Source: Xylanibacter ruminicola (GTDB taxonomy: Bacteria > Bacteroidota > Bacteroidia > Bacteroidales > Bacteroidaceae). From it: DNA of 64,000 bases. The stretch's first letter is position 1. The number at the start of each line of letters is the position of its first letter. Location: assembly GCF_900107775.1 (NCBI RefSeq), contig NZ_FNRF01000001.1:558001-622000 (forward strand), read 5' to 3'. Of this stretch, positions 42,845-52,197 are shown one piece after another. The notes beneath the pieces were generated by a model, which saw only the letters and a program-made list of their open reading frames with translations, was not told the DNA's origin and did no database searches. The position numbers and the translations under genes were made by a program.

Positions 42845-44281
42845 TTATTTTTCATTCTTGTTTTTTACGCTTACCAACATGCCATATTCTGATGCATAGG
42901 CAAAGGCAATAATTGCACGTACATCGTTTTTTGTATGGTTGGTATCCCATCCGTCTGTAAGTCCACGAGGCAGAGTACTCCGCAGCAGGAAGTTATCCCA
43001 CGCATAGTCGAGGTTTGTCTGGAATGTCGCTACTCCCTCCTTTGTATCGATGCCAATACTACCAGCTGATATCCAACCACGCAGAAGCACATCATCAAAC
43101 CAACGGCTAAAATCAGTATATGCATAATCCCAGTTCCCCTTTGAGTTCTTTTTGGGGAAATACGAGAATGTATCAGAATACAATTTACGAGTATCGTCGA
43201 GAAAACGCTGATCGTGGGTGAGCGCATAGATATCTACTCCACCACTTACCATCGTACCACTATTATAGGTATATTTAGTGCCGACAGCCCCCGTACCAGG
43301 ATTTGAGCGGCGATACTTTACACCATCAATAATCTCATAGCGGATAGTATTGTTTGCTCCTACCATATCAAGATATACACCATCAGCATCACGGAGGTTA
43401 TACTGCTGCCATTCGTATATCTTTCGAGCCATCATCAGATAATAATCTGCCTTTTTAGCGGTGATGTCCTGGCGTTTGCCATCTTTCTTGATAATACGAT
43501 AGGTAATCTTGTCGTTCTTATCCTGATAATATGCTGCCAACCATACGAGTGGGGAAATGAAAGGAGCATTGCTACATGCATGCTTGCTACAATAAGACGG
43601 GCCCCATGTAATACCACCCACTTCGTTTCCCCAGGCATTCTCTTTGTCATCCAGGCTCCAGTCCCATCCATCAAGAACGTATGCTGTGAGATACTCGGCT
43701 TTATCCAGATATTTTCTCTCGCCCGTAACTCTCCATGAACGGAGTAGTTCGCGAATGATCCATTGCTGATCATCGTATACATTCTGGTCGCCATCAACAT
43801 TGGCAGTACCTTTCACATCAGCACGGTGAACACCATAAACGGTCCACTCCTGATTATTGCGGGTATATGAAGTCAGTCTGAAAGTGCCAGCATAGTATTC
43901 CAATCCCTCATAAAGCTTTTCAAGTTGGGCCTTATAAGCTGTAGCCGAACCTTGTTTTGGAGTTTTGCCTACCTGAGCTAAAGCAGCATATCCTTCAAGA
44001 ATACTGTTACACGCTTCGATAGCAGCTGTATAAGGCCACACATCAGCAACACCAGAAGCCTTGTCTGTTGATGGATTATACATGTCGGCCATCTTCATAT
44101 CACCACTTATATAATGTTGCATAGCTGCATCAAAGAGAATGATAGCTCGAGTGAGATTTCGGGCATTTACATCATTATCCTTATTATATACTTTATTACC
44201 AGTACCACAACTGATTGTTGCGGTAAGCGCAATAGCAAGACAGGACTTAGTCAGAACTTGTTTTATCATTTTCTTATTCAT
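42845..44281 (-). CDS. GH76 endo-alpha-1,6-mannanase-family lipoprotein
   Basis: A 478-residue lipoprotein (LAIALTATISC lipobox). The (alpha/alpha)6 GH76 fold is recognised from VWPYTAAIEACN, the catalytic Asp pair D170-D171 in NVYDDQQWIIREL, and GITWGPSYCSKHACSNAPFISPLVWLAAYY. GH76 enzymes cut the alpha-1,6-mannan backbone of yeast mannan or bacterial mannosyl-lipids. It is the first gene of the minus operon and is divergent from GH92. This pairing is the main evidence that the locus targets alpha-mannan. Confidence 0.9.
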   Translation of the reverse strand: MNKKMIKQVLTKSCLAIALTATISCGTGNKVYNKDNDVNARNLTRAIILFDAAMQHYISGDMKMADMYNPSTDKASGVADVWPYTAAIEACNSILEGYAALAQVGKTPKQGSATAYKAQLEKLYEGLEYYAGTFRLTSYTRNNQEWTVYGVHRADVKGTANVDGDQNVYDDQQWIIRELLRSWRVTGERKYLDKAEYLTAYVLDGWDWSLDDKENAWGNEVGGITWGPSYCSKHACSNAPFISPLVWLAAYYQDKNDKITYRIIKKDGKRQDITAKKADYYLMMARKIYEWQQYNLRDADGVYLDMVGANNTIRYEIIDGVKYRRSNPGTGAVGTKYTYNSGTMVSGGVDIYALTHDQRFLDDTRKLYSDTFSYFPKKNSKGNWDYAYTDFSRWFDDVLLRGWISAGSIGIDTKEGVATFQTNLDYAWDNFLLRSTLPRGLTDGWDTNHTKNDVRAIIAFAYASEYGMLVSVKNKNEK

Positions 44282-44341
44282 ATTGTTGTTCAGTTATATT
44301 TTTGTTATACACTCGTTACGATTTTTAGAAGTCGGTTTTCG

Positions 44342-44430
44342 AAATCGGGTGCAAAAATAGCTTTATGGGATTTATCAAGGGGTTATTTTGCGGTTATTTT
44401 GTAATATAATACAATAACCCTACCCGATTT
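44342..44430. promoter_or_regulatory. Nested repeats in the divergent mannan-locus control region
   Basis: Outer inverted repeat AAATCGGGT (44342-44350) and ACCCGATTT (44422-44430). Inside are a direct repeat GGTTATTTTG (44381-44390 and 44392-44401, 11-bp step) and an inverted copy AATAACC (44413-44419). They lie between the GH76 and GH92 starts and are good candidates for binding sites of a locus regulator. Confidence 0.55.
44352..44359 (-). promoter_or_regulatory. -7 element of the GH76-SusC-SusD operon
   Basis: TATTTTTG on minus; no TTTG at the usual -33 distance. It overlaps the outer repeat region. Confidence 0.5.
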
Positions 44431-44506
44431 TACCGTTTTTCCCTTCAAAAATGTTAGATATCGCAAATATCATCCTACCATTCGCTATCTTTTGGAGTTT
44501 TTTTCA

Positions 44507-44514
44507 TATATTTG
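44507..44514 (+). promoter_or_regulatory. -7 element of the GH92-kinase-fusion operon
   Basis: TATATTTG followed by CAGC and then the ATG at 44519, implying a leaderless or very short leader. No consensus -33 is visible. Confidence 0.55.
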
Positions 44515-44518
44515 CAGC

Positions 44519-47131
44519 ATGAAACTAAAAACGAAGATTTTAACCGTTTGTTTGCTACTCTGCTCAATGACGAGCTTGGCTGACGTTTGGCAATATGTTG
44601 ATCCGCGTATTGGTAGTGAGGGTGTGGGAAGAACATTCCCAGGTCCGTCGATGCCTTTTGGTATGTGCAAACCCGGTCCCGACTGCACCGTTAAGCCCAA
44701 TGCCGGTTGGGCCAAGATGCCCGAAGTGGTAACAGGCTTTTCGCAAACCCATGTGAGCGGCACAGGCGGCGGTCAGAAATATGGTAACATACTGATACAA
44801 CCAGGCGTTACCCCCCAGAAGCGCAAAAGCGAGGAGTTTGCGCTGGGTTACTATGCTACTACATTCGAGAATGATATCCGTACAGAGATTACCACCTCGG
44901 AGCGTTGCGCCTTTTATCGCATACACTACCCTACAAATGGTTCGTTGCTGATTGATGCCACACATTACCTAGGTAAGAACCCTATTCCCGACCAGCGCGA
45001 GCAACAGCAGTTTATTGGTGGCGAGGTAGAGGTGGTGAACAATCACGAGGTACGCGGCTACACAAGGGTTCGTGGTGGTTGGAACAATGGCGATGCCTAT
45101 ACGGTGTACTTCTGCTTGGTAACAGATAAGGCATTTAAGCAGGCGAGCGAAAACACCATCGCTTTTGCCGATACCTTATTAAATATAAAGATAGGTATTT
45201 CGTACGTAAGCGAGCAACAAGCTAAGCGTAACATACCTGATGCAGACTTTGATACCCAGTTAAGTACCCTGCGCAATAGCTGGGAACAGTTGCTCAGTCA
45301 CATCCAAATCAAAGGCTCAGAGGTTGATAAGCGCATGTTCTATACAGCCCTCTATCACACGATGATTATGCCTGTGGATAAATCAGGCGAGAATCCCAAA
45401 TGGACAGAGAAGCCTTACTACGACGACTACTATGCCATCTGGGATACCTACCGTTCCAGCTCGCCACTCATCACCCTGATTGATCCCAAACGCGAGGCAG
45501 ATATCGTCAACTCGCTGCTAAACATCTATAAACGCGAAGGTTATATGCCCGATGCCCGCAGCGGCGATTGCAACGGACGCACCCAAGGCGGTTCAAACGC
45601 CGAGGTGATGATTGCCGATGCTTTTGTCAAAGGCGTGGAGGGCATTGACTACAACTATGCCCTACAGGCCATGCTGAAGGATGCCGAGGTGGATCCAGGT
45701 GCCGACCACGAGAAACACGGTCGTGGCGGACTGCATGAGTACCTGAAATATGGTTATCTGCCTTATGGCATCGACCGTGCTGGCACGCGCACCATCGAGT
45801 ATGCCTACAACGATTATTGCATTGCGCTGGTGGCTAAAGGCTTAGGCAGGATGGATGTTTACGACCGTTATCTGAAGCAGTCGCAGAACTGGAAAAACCT
45901 GTGGCGTGCCGACTATGAGTGGGACGATGTGAAAGGTTATATCATGCCCAAGGATGCCAACGGACAATGGCTCGATTCGGTGCCCTGGGGCAAGTCGAAG
46001 GTTTATCATCCGCTCATACCTTATACCCCTATCACCAAAGTGGCACCTTGGTATCTGCCTTGGTGGAGCACATTCTTCTACGAGGCCCTCTCTGCCGAGT
46101 ATTCGCTCAGTATCCCTCACGATGTGCCAGGACTGATAGAGGCTTGTGGTGGCGCCGACACCTTCCGCAAACGATTGGATATGTTCTTTGATCGCAAGCG
46201 TTACAATGTGGGCAACGAACCTTCGTTCCTTACCCCCTGTCTGTATCACTGGATTGGCAGACCCGACCTGACTTCGGATCGTGTCCGCCAGATTATCAAT
46301 GCCAACTATAACGATAAGCCCGATGGTCTGCCTGGTAATGATGATAGCGGTGCCATGTCGTCGTGGTTAGCCTTCCACATGATGGGTCTGTACCCCAATG
46401 CCGGACAGAGCTACTATCTGCTACATGCCCCACTGATTCCAGAGTGGACCCTGCAGCTATCCAACGGCAAAACGCTGCACGGCGTACTGAAAGGCAAGGG
46501 CACCCACTTTGAGAAGGTAACCCTGAATGGCCAGCTGCTTAACGATGCCCGATTGGAACATGCCGACCTGATGCAAGGTGGCGAGCTGGTGTTCTATGTA
46601 TCGAAGAAGCGTGCAGAAGGGGGAAACAAAGTGTCTCCAAGTAAGAAACAAAGTGTTTCCAAGACAGAAACAACCAGTTTCCAAGTTGGAAACAACTTAA
46701 AAGCCACCCTCACTCCCTGCGGCAACATCAGCTTTACACTTAACCAGCAGCACCGCACCTGGCCTTTGGCCTATACCTGGAAGGGCGACACCTTAATATT
46801 TACCTGCAAAGAGGCTACTTACAGAATACCTCGCGCTGTGGTAGAGAATGGTAACGGTTTCTGCTGGGAGATGCCATCTGCCGATGGTGCCATCTACGAA
46901 GCCAAGGGCACGTTTGCCTTTATCTCGCAAAAGGCCTTAAAAACATTACAGGAAAAAGGCTACTTTATCTACGATGGTATTACCTGGCGAAAAACAGCCT
47001 CAACAAACGATACAATAAAAGTACGTGCTGATATCGATCTTACAGAAATGTGTATCTCACTGAAACACAATCTGCCTCTCGTGCTCGAAATGCGTAATAA
47101 TCCTTTAGGTATCAATTGGCGTATGGAATGA
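44519..47131 (+). CDS. GH92 alpha-mannosidase with C-terminal extension, secreted
   Basis: 870 residues from ATG 44519 (MKLKTKILTVCLLLCSMTSLA signal peptide); an in-frame TTG at 44492 lies upstream of the -7 element and is rejected. The GH92 core (about 22-700) has VDPRIGSEGVGRTFPGPSMPFGM, DARSGDCNGRTQGGSNAEVM, the TIEYAYNDYCIA helix and the calcium/general-base motif GLPGNDDSGAMSSW. GH92 enzymes are calcium-dependent exo-alpha-mannosidases. Residues about 699-725 are encoded by a 22-bp-period palindrome array, and about 726-870 form an extra beta-rich domain I do not recognise. The gene overlaps the kinase gene by ATGA. Confidence 0.92.
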   Translation: MKLKTKILTVCLLLCSMTSLADVWQYVDPRIGSEGVGRTFPGPSMPFGMCKPGPDCTVKPNAGWAKMPEVVTGFSQTHVSGTGGGQKYGNILIQPGVTPQKRKSEEFALGYYATTFENDIRTEITTSERCAFYRIHYPTNGSLLIDATHYLGKNPIPDQREQQQFIGGEVEVVNNHEVRGYTRVRGGWNNGDAYTVYFCLVTDKAFKQASENTIAFADTLLNIKIGISYVSEQQAKRNIPDADFDTQLSTLRNSWEQLLSHIQIKGSEVDKRMFYTALYHTMIMPVDKSGENPKWTEKPYYDDYYAIWDTYRSSSPLITLIDPKREADIVNSLLNIYKREGYMPDARSGDCNGRTQGGSNAEVMIADAFVKGVEGIDYNYALQAMLKDAEVDPGADHEKHGRGGLHEYLKYGYLPYGIDRAGTRTIEYAYNDYCIALVAKGLGRMDVYDRYLKQSQNWKNLWRADYEWDDVKGYIMPKDANGQWLDSVPWGKSKVYHPLIPYTPITKVAPWYLPWWSTFFYEALSAEYSLSIPHDVPGLIEACGGADTFRKRLDMFFDRKRYNVGNEPSFLTPCLYHWIGRPDLTSDRVRQIINANYNDKPDGLPGNDDSGAMSSWLAFHMMGLYPNAGQSYYLLHAPLIPEWTLQLSNGKTLHGVLKGKGTHFEKVTLNGQLLNDARLEHADLMQGGELVFYVSKKRAEGGNKVSPSKKQSVSKTETTSFQVGNNLKATLTPCGNISFTLNQQHRTWPLAYTWKGDTLIFTCKEATYRIPRAVVENGNGFCWEMPSADGAIYEAKGTFAFISQKALKTLQEKGYFIYDGITWRKTASTNDTIKVRADIDLTEMCISLKHNLPLVLEMRNNPLGINWRME
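46612..46692. repeat. 22-bp-period palindrome array inside the GH92 gene
   Basis: Units at 46634 (TCTCCAAGTAAGAAA), 46656 (TTTCCAAGACAGAAA) and 46678 (TTTCCAAGTTGGAAA), with a degenerate one at 46612. The 7-base spacers are CAAAGTG, CAAAGTG and CAACCAG. On the other strand the best unit has the core CCAACTTGG, identical to that of the 19212 array. It encodes the polar linker between the GH92 core and the C-terminal domain; three 22-bp steps make 66 bp and keep the frame. Confidence 0.8.
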
Positions 47132-48969
47132 CAAAACGACTATTAATAGTTATCGCTCTGCTAACATGGGGCCTTGCACTCTATGCAGTTCGTGGCGGCG
47201 CTGCGGATATAAAACAAGAGAGTGAAGCGCGATGGCAGAAGATTGTGGCGCTTAAGAACTCATCGCAAACCCAACAGCTGGCCCAAGAGGCCAGTGTGCA
47301 AATGGAGTGGTTCGGCTCGCATGACGAGTGGGACAACTACTATCGTACCTGGCAACTAAAAGCCAACGCCCTGAGTGCACAAGGCAAACTGCAGACAGCA
47401 TTGCAGGAAACACAGCGCATGCTGAGCGATGCCCAGGAGCGCGACAACAAGTTAGGACGTGCGATGGCCTATAAACAGATAGGTGTGATTTATCTGAACA
47501 TGAAACAGACTGAGCCTGCCGTTGAGGCACTGAAGCACTATGCCGAGCTGATGAAGGACGAAGACGACTTTAACTCTATCAGCAATATCTACTACCGCAT
47601 TGCCAAGGCCTACGATTATAACAAGCAATACCAGCAGGAACTGCAGGAAACCAACGAGTGGATGAGTTTTCTGATTACCAAGGTTGGCAAGGTTAAGAAA
47701 CCACATGTTCGCGAATGCTATAACGCCTGCTATCTGGCACGTGCTGCCGCCTTTATCGGACTGAACAAACTTCATGATGCCAAAATGGCGCTCGATACCG
47801 CTAATCATCATGCCCACCTGATTAACACCTCGCTCAGTCTGCACCACTATTATAAGATGCAAGCCCGCTACCATATGGCAGCAGGCGATGCAGCCAACGC
47901 ACTCCTTTATACCGACAGCGTAAAGTTTATTACCAACGAAAAGGACGATCATAACGACGAGATAAGAGCCCAGGCCCTGATGCAGTTAGGACGAGGGAAC
48001 GATGCGGCACAGATTTATCAGCGCCTGTATCAGGAGAAAGACTCGGTGTTCAGTCACGAAGCACGTCAACACCTCGACGAGTTGAACACCATCTTCCAAG
48101 TAGATGAGCTCAAGGAAGAGCAGCAGCACGCCAAGTTCTTCTATACCGTGCTGGCCTCGGCTACTGTGGTGATAGCACTCCTGATACTGATGCTGTTTGG
48201 CTGGCGAACAGCTATCAGACTAAAGCGCATAAACGACAAACTGCGCATAGCCAACGAGAAAGCCGAAGTATCATCAAAGATGAAAAGCGAGTTTATCCGT
48301 AATATCTCTCACGAAATACGTACGCCGCTTAACATCGTATCGGGCTTTACTCAGGTACTCACCTCGCCCGAAATGGATCTGCCTAAGACGGAAAAGAAAG
48401 ATATTCAGGAGCGGGTAACCGAGAATACCGACCGTATCACCAAGCTGATAGACCGCATGCTGATGATAAGCAACATTCACAGCGATGCAAAGATTGAACG
48501 CGAGGACCATACCGATATACAAACTATTGTGGCTCAGGCCATTAGTCATTCTGGCATAGAACTACACACACGCCCCACGAACAAAGAGGCAGCTGTGACG
48601 TTCAAGATACAGATAGATGCCGACACCAATGCACTTTCTGTGCAAACCCACAAGACGCATGCCTCGCGTATACTTGGACATCTGATGGAGAATGCCGTGA
48701 AGTTTACCCCCAAGGGCACCATCACTCTGCATACCAAGGTGATTGATGGTACGGTTCGTTTTATCGTTGAAGATACAGGTATCGGCATTCCTGCTAATCA
48801 GACCGAACACATCTTCGAAGAGTTTGTACAACTGAACGAGTTTGCCGATGGTACTGGCATCGGACTTACTGTAGCACGCTCTGTTGCCCAGCGATTGGGC
48901 GGCAACCTGTGGGTTGACACCGATTATAAACAAGGTGCACGTTTTATTTTTGAACTACTAAGATACTGA
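47128..48969 (+). CDS. TPR-containing membrane sensor histidine kinase
   Basis: 613 residues from ATG 47128, which overlaps the GH92 stop (ATGA); an in-frame TTG at 47116 is rejected. A signal/anchor sequence is followed by periplasmic TPR-like helices (about 30-330), a transmembrane helix (about 337-359), HisKA with His395 in NISHEIRTPLN, and HATPase_c with N522 in MENAVKFTPKG, D549 in VEDTGIGIP and GTGIGLTVA. There is no receiver or DNA-binding domain, so it is not a one-piece hybrid regulator, and no response regulator is nearby. Its place between two GH92 genes suggests it senses mannan breakdown products. Confidence 0.9.
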   Translation: MTKRLLIVIALLTWGLALYAVRGGAADIKQESEARWQKIVALKNSSQTQQLAQEASVQMEWFGSHDEWDNYYRTWQLKANALSAQGKLQTALQETQRMLSDAQERDNKLGRAMAYKQIGVIYLNMKQTEPAVEALKHYAELMKDEDDFNSISNIYYRIAKAYDYNKQYQQELQETNEWMSFLITKVGKVKKPHVRECYNACYLARAAAFIGLNKLHDAKMALDTANHHAHLINTSLSLHHYYKMQARYHMAAGDAANALLYTDSVKFITNEKDDHNDEIRAQALMQLGRGNDAAQIYQRLYQEKDSVFSHEARQHLDELNTIFQVDELKEEQQHAKFFYTVLASATVVIALLILMLFGWRTAIRLKRINDKLRIANEKAEVSSKMKSEFIRNISHEIRTPLNIVSGFTQVLTSPEMDLPKTEKKDIQERVTENTDRITKLIDRMLMISNIHSDAKIEREDHTDIQTIVAQAISHSGIELHTRPTNKEAAVTFKIQIDADTNALSVQTHKTHASRILGHLMENAVKFTPKGTITLHTKVIDGTVRFIVEDTGIGIPANQTEHIFEEFVQLNEFADGTGIGLTVARSVAQRLGGNLWVDTDYKQGARFIFELLRY

Positions 48970-48981
48970 TATAATTAAGAT

Positions 48982-51900
48982 ATGAAGAAAGTACTATATA
49001 CAATGATGTTGATTGGGTTGGCATGTATGATAGCTAACCCCGTTTTTGCGCAATATGAGAAATGGGGAGGTGTGTATTATGCCTATCCCATCGAAACGGG
49101 TACAGATAAGCCTCAGTTACAAGCAGCCCCTGCTGGTTACGAGCCTTTCTACATTTCGCATTATGGCAGGCATGGCTCACGCTGGCTTACCAACGATGCA
49201 CGATACACCTGGGTGAACGAGCATTTTGCCGACACCAAGAACCTGACAAAGTTAGGTAAGGATGTGCGCAAGCGACTGGAGAAAATATGGAAGAACGCCA
49301 AAGGCAACGGCGGACAGCTTACAGCCTTAGGTGCCCGACAGCATCGTGGCATAGCCCGCAGGATGTACCAGAACTTCCCCCAGCTGTTTACTAAGGATGC
49401 CCACTTAACAGCACATAGCAGTACCGTAAACAGATGCAAGGTGAGCATGGAGAATTTTGTGGATGAAATAAAACTATTATCCAACACCCAACACCTTACA
49501 CCTATCACCCGCGAAGAAGATATGGCATGGATAGCCTATACCTCGCCTGAGGAAAAAGCGTTAGAGAACAGCACCAACGTGCCACTCACCATCTCGCCCG
49601 ACAGATTTATCAAAGCCCTGTTCATAGATGCCTCGAAAATAAAAGAACCAGCCAAACTGCTGATGGAGATACACACCATCGCATCGGATATGCAGGATGT
49701 TGAGCTGAACGTATCACTCTACGATATCTTTACAGCCGAAGAGTTTCTGGCTGTTTACGAGAAGAACAACAAGAGCATGACGATTGTGCATGGCGACGTG
49801 ATCGAAAACAATGGCATACCTGCCCGCAGCGCCATCTCACTTTGGCAACGTATCGAGGCCGATGCTGATGCTGCCATCGCCCGTGGCGGCGTGGGTGCCG
49901 ACTTGCGATTCGGACACGACTCAAACCTGTTCCGTTTGCTTTCGTTGATGGGCATTAAGCTCAGAGGTGAGCATTATAACTACATGGACGAGATTCTGCC
50001 CATGGCGGCTAACCTGCAGATGATATTCTACAAGAATGCACAGGGCGACGTGCTGGTGCAATTGCTGCATAACGAGCACTCAATAGGCTTTATGAGCTGG
50101 CAAGTGCTGAAGCAACAGGTAGCCGACCGCCTACACCACTTTGAACATCTTCGCCAGCTATGTGCCTTAAACACCATGGTAGGCACAGCACCCGCCAACA
50201 CCAAAACGGCAGGCTTGTTTGGCAAAGGGTCAGAGGAGCACGGACAAACGCTGCCAGCAGTACTCGTACCCAACGGACAGAACTTCTGGACACCACAGAC
50301 CCGCGATACTGAGCAGAAGTGCATTGCACCTTATTATTATACTGACTCGCTGTTTCAAGGCATTCGTAACAGTCATTGGATAGTAGGTGGTTGCACACAG
50401 GACTATGGATCGTTTACTTTGGCCGCTCTCAGTGGTCAACTTCGTTTAAAGCCCGAACAACGCGCCACCCCATTCTCGCATCAACAAGAGATATCGCATC
50501 CCCATTACTATGCCGTACGTCTGCCCAAGGAACATCTGAAGATAGAGATGACAGGTAGCAGCCATGCAGCCATCTTCCGTATCACCCCTGAGCAGGACGG
50601 ACCAGTACACATCGTACTGAATCATAATAGCGACGAGAAGGTGGGCTATCTGCAGATTGACCAGCAGACTAAGACCATCTATGGCCGCAACCCTGTGCAT
50701 CGCATTTATCAAGGTTGGGGCGAGCAGGCTGGTTTCGACGGGCACTATCTGCTAAAGGCCTATAATGAGATAAAGGATTGTGGCATAGATAGCCTATGCG
50801 CTTGGTTTACCTTCGAGGGCAAAGCCCATCAGCCCATCATCCTGAAGGCCGCCACCTCGTTTACCAACCAACAGGGAGCTGAGAAAAACTTCGCTACAGA
50901 AGTAGAAGGTTACGACTTTGAAACCATGATGGCGCAAACAGCCCAACAATGGATTGACCGCTTGCATACCATCGATGTAGAGGATAGCAACACAGCACGC
51001 ATCAATCAGTTTTATGGTGCCCTCTATCGCTGCTCGTTCCTCCCACGCGAGATGAGCGATGTGGATGGCGCTTATCCCAAGTTCGCTGATGGTAGCATCG
51101 TGTGCCCTTCAGGGCATCGAACCTATTACGGCGACTTCTCGATGTGGGACACCTATCGTGCCCTGCACCCACTCTACACATTGATAGCCCCCGATAAGGC
51201 GGCAGACATGATGCAATCGCTGGTAACCATGTACACCGAAGGCGGTTGGCTACCCATCTTCCCCTGCTGGAACTCTTATACCGCCGCTATGATTGGCGAC
51301 CATTGCAGCACTGTGCTGGCCGATGCCTATATCAAAGGTATCAGGAACTTCGACTACGAAAAAGCCTACGAGGCCATGCGTAAGAATGCGTTTGAAATAC
51401 CTGCCAACTTCGACGACTACAAGAACGGCATGGGGCGCAGAGCACTTACCTCGTACCTGAAATATGGCTATATCCCCTTGGAGGATGGTGTGAAAGAGGC
51501 TTTCCACCAGGATGAGCAGACCTCACGAACCCTTGAATATGCGTTCGACGACTTTGCTGTAGCCCAGTTAGCCAAGGCCTTGGGCAAAGAGCAGGACTAC
51601 AAGGAACTGATGCGTCGCTCAGAAAACTGGCGCAACGTCATCAATCCCAAGACAGGCTATTGCGACGGTCGCCATAAGAACGGAAAGTTTGAAAACAACA
51701 CCGACTTTATCCATCGCAAGTCGTACATTACCGAGGGTGCAACCTGCCACTACACTTGGTATGTGCCACAGAATGTAGAAGGCCTCATCGATGTACTTGG
51801 TGGCAAGGAGAAGTTCGAGGCCAAGCTCGACTCACTCTTTTCACAAGGTCGCTACTGGCACGGCAACGAGCCTTGTCATCAGATACCTTGGCTTTACGAT

Positions 51901-52197
51901 TTTATCGGCAAACGCGAAAAAACCATCGAGCATGTAGCCCATATCCTCGACACAGAGTATAACGATACCCCAGGCGGCTTGTCGGGTAACGACGATGCTG
52001 GTCAGATGTCGGCTTGGTATGTGTTTGGTTCTATCGGATTCTATCCTGTTTGTCCGGCTACCGATCGTTATATGTTAGCCGCCCCCAGATTCCAGAAAGT
52101 AACACTGAACATGGAAAAAGGCAGGAAGTTTACGATAACGCCGAACTCCCTGCCCCTTCATCGGAACTATATCACTCAGGACGAGATTAAATATTAG
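48982..52197 (+). CDS. Histidine acid phosphatase-GH92 alpha-mannosidase fusion, secreted
   Basis: 1071 residues, one signal peptide ([23 protein letters not shown]). Residues about 45-390 are a complete histidine acid phosphatase: R63-H64-G65-S66-R67 in SHYGRHGSR, the [15 protein letters not shown] block, and H312-D313 in RFGHDSN. After a short linker, residues about 410-1071 are a GH92 domain: [17 protein letters not shown], the [19 protein letters not shown] helix and [18 protein letters not shown]. Both active sites look intact, so it should both remove phosphate and release alpha-mannose, fitting phosphomannan as substrate (inference). It is 12 bp after the kinase gene and overlaps the GH3 gene tail to tail by 11 bp. 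Confidence 0.9.
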   Translation: MKKVLYTMMLIGLACMIANPVFAQYEKWGGVYYAYPIETGTDKPQLQAAPAGYEPFYISHYGRHGSRWLTNDARYTWVNEHFADTKNLTKLGKDVRKRLEKIWKNAKGNGGQLTALGARQHRGIARRMYQNFPQLFTKDAHLTAHSSTVNRCKVSMENFVDEIKLLSNTQHLTPITREEDMAWIAYTSPEEKALENSTNVPLTISPDRFIKALFIDASKIKEPAKLLMEIHTIASDMQDVELNVSLYDIFTAEEFLAVYEKNNKSMTIVHGDVIENNGIPARSAISLWQRIEADADAAIARGGVGADLRFGHDSNLFRLLSLMGIKLRGEHYNYMDEILPMAANLQMIFYKNAQGDVLVQLLHNEHSIGFMSWQVLKQQVADRLHHFEHLRQLCALNTMVGTAPANTKTAGLFGKGSEEHGQTLPAVLVPNGQNFWTPQTRDTEQKCIAPYYYTDSLFQGIRNSHWIVGGCTQDYGSFTLAALSGQLRLKPEQRATPFSHQQEISHPHYYAVRLPKEHLKIEMTGSSHAAIFRITPEQDGPVHIVLNHNSDEKVGYLQIDQQTKTIYGRNPVHRIYQGWGEQAGFDGHYLLKAYNEIKDCGIDSLCAWFTFEGKAHQPIILKAATSFTNQQGAEKNFATEVEGYDFETMMAQTAQQWIDRLHTIDVEDSNTARINQFYGALYRCSFLPREMSDVDGAYPKFADGSIVCPSGHRTYYGDFSMWDTYRALHPLYTLIAPDKAADMMQSLVTMYTEGGWLPIFPCWNSYTAAMIGDHCSTVLADAYIKGIRNFDYEKAYEAMRKNAFEIPANFDDYKNGMGRRALTSYLKYGYIPLEDGVKEAFHQDEQTSRTLEYAFDDFAVAQLAKALGKEQDYKELMRRSENWRNVINPKTGYCDGRHKNGKFENNTDFIHRKSYITEGATCHYTWYVPQNVEGLIDVLGGKEKFEAKLDSLFSQGRYWHGNEPCHQIPWLYDFIGKREKTIEHVAHILDTEYNDTPGGLSGNDDAGQMSAWYVFGSIGFYPVCPATDRYMLAAPRFQKVTLNMEKGRKFTITPNSLPLHRNYITQDEIKY

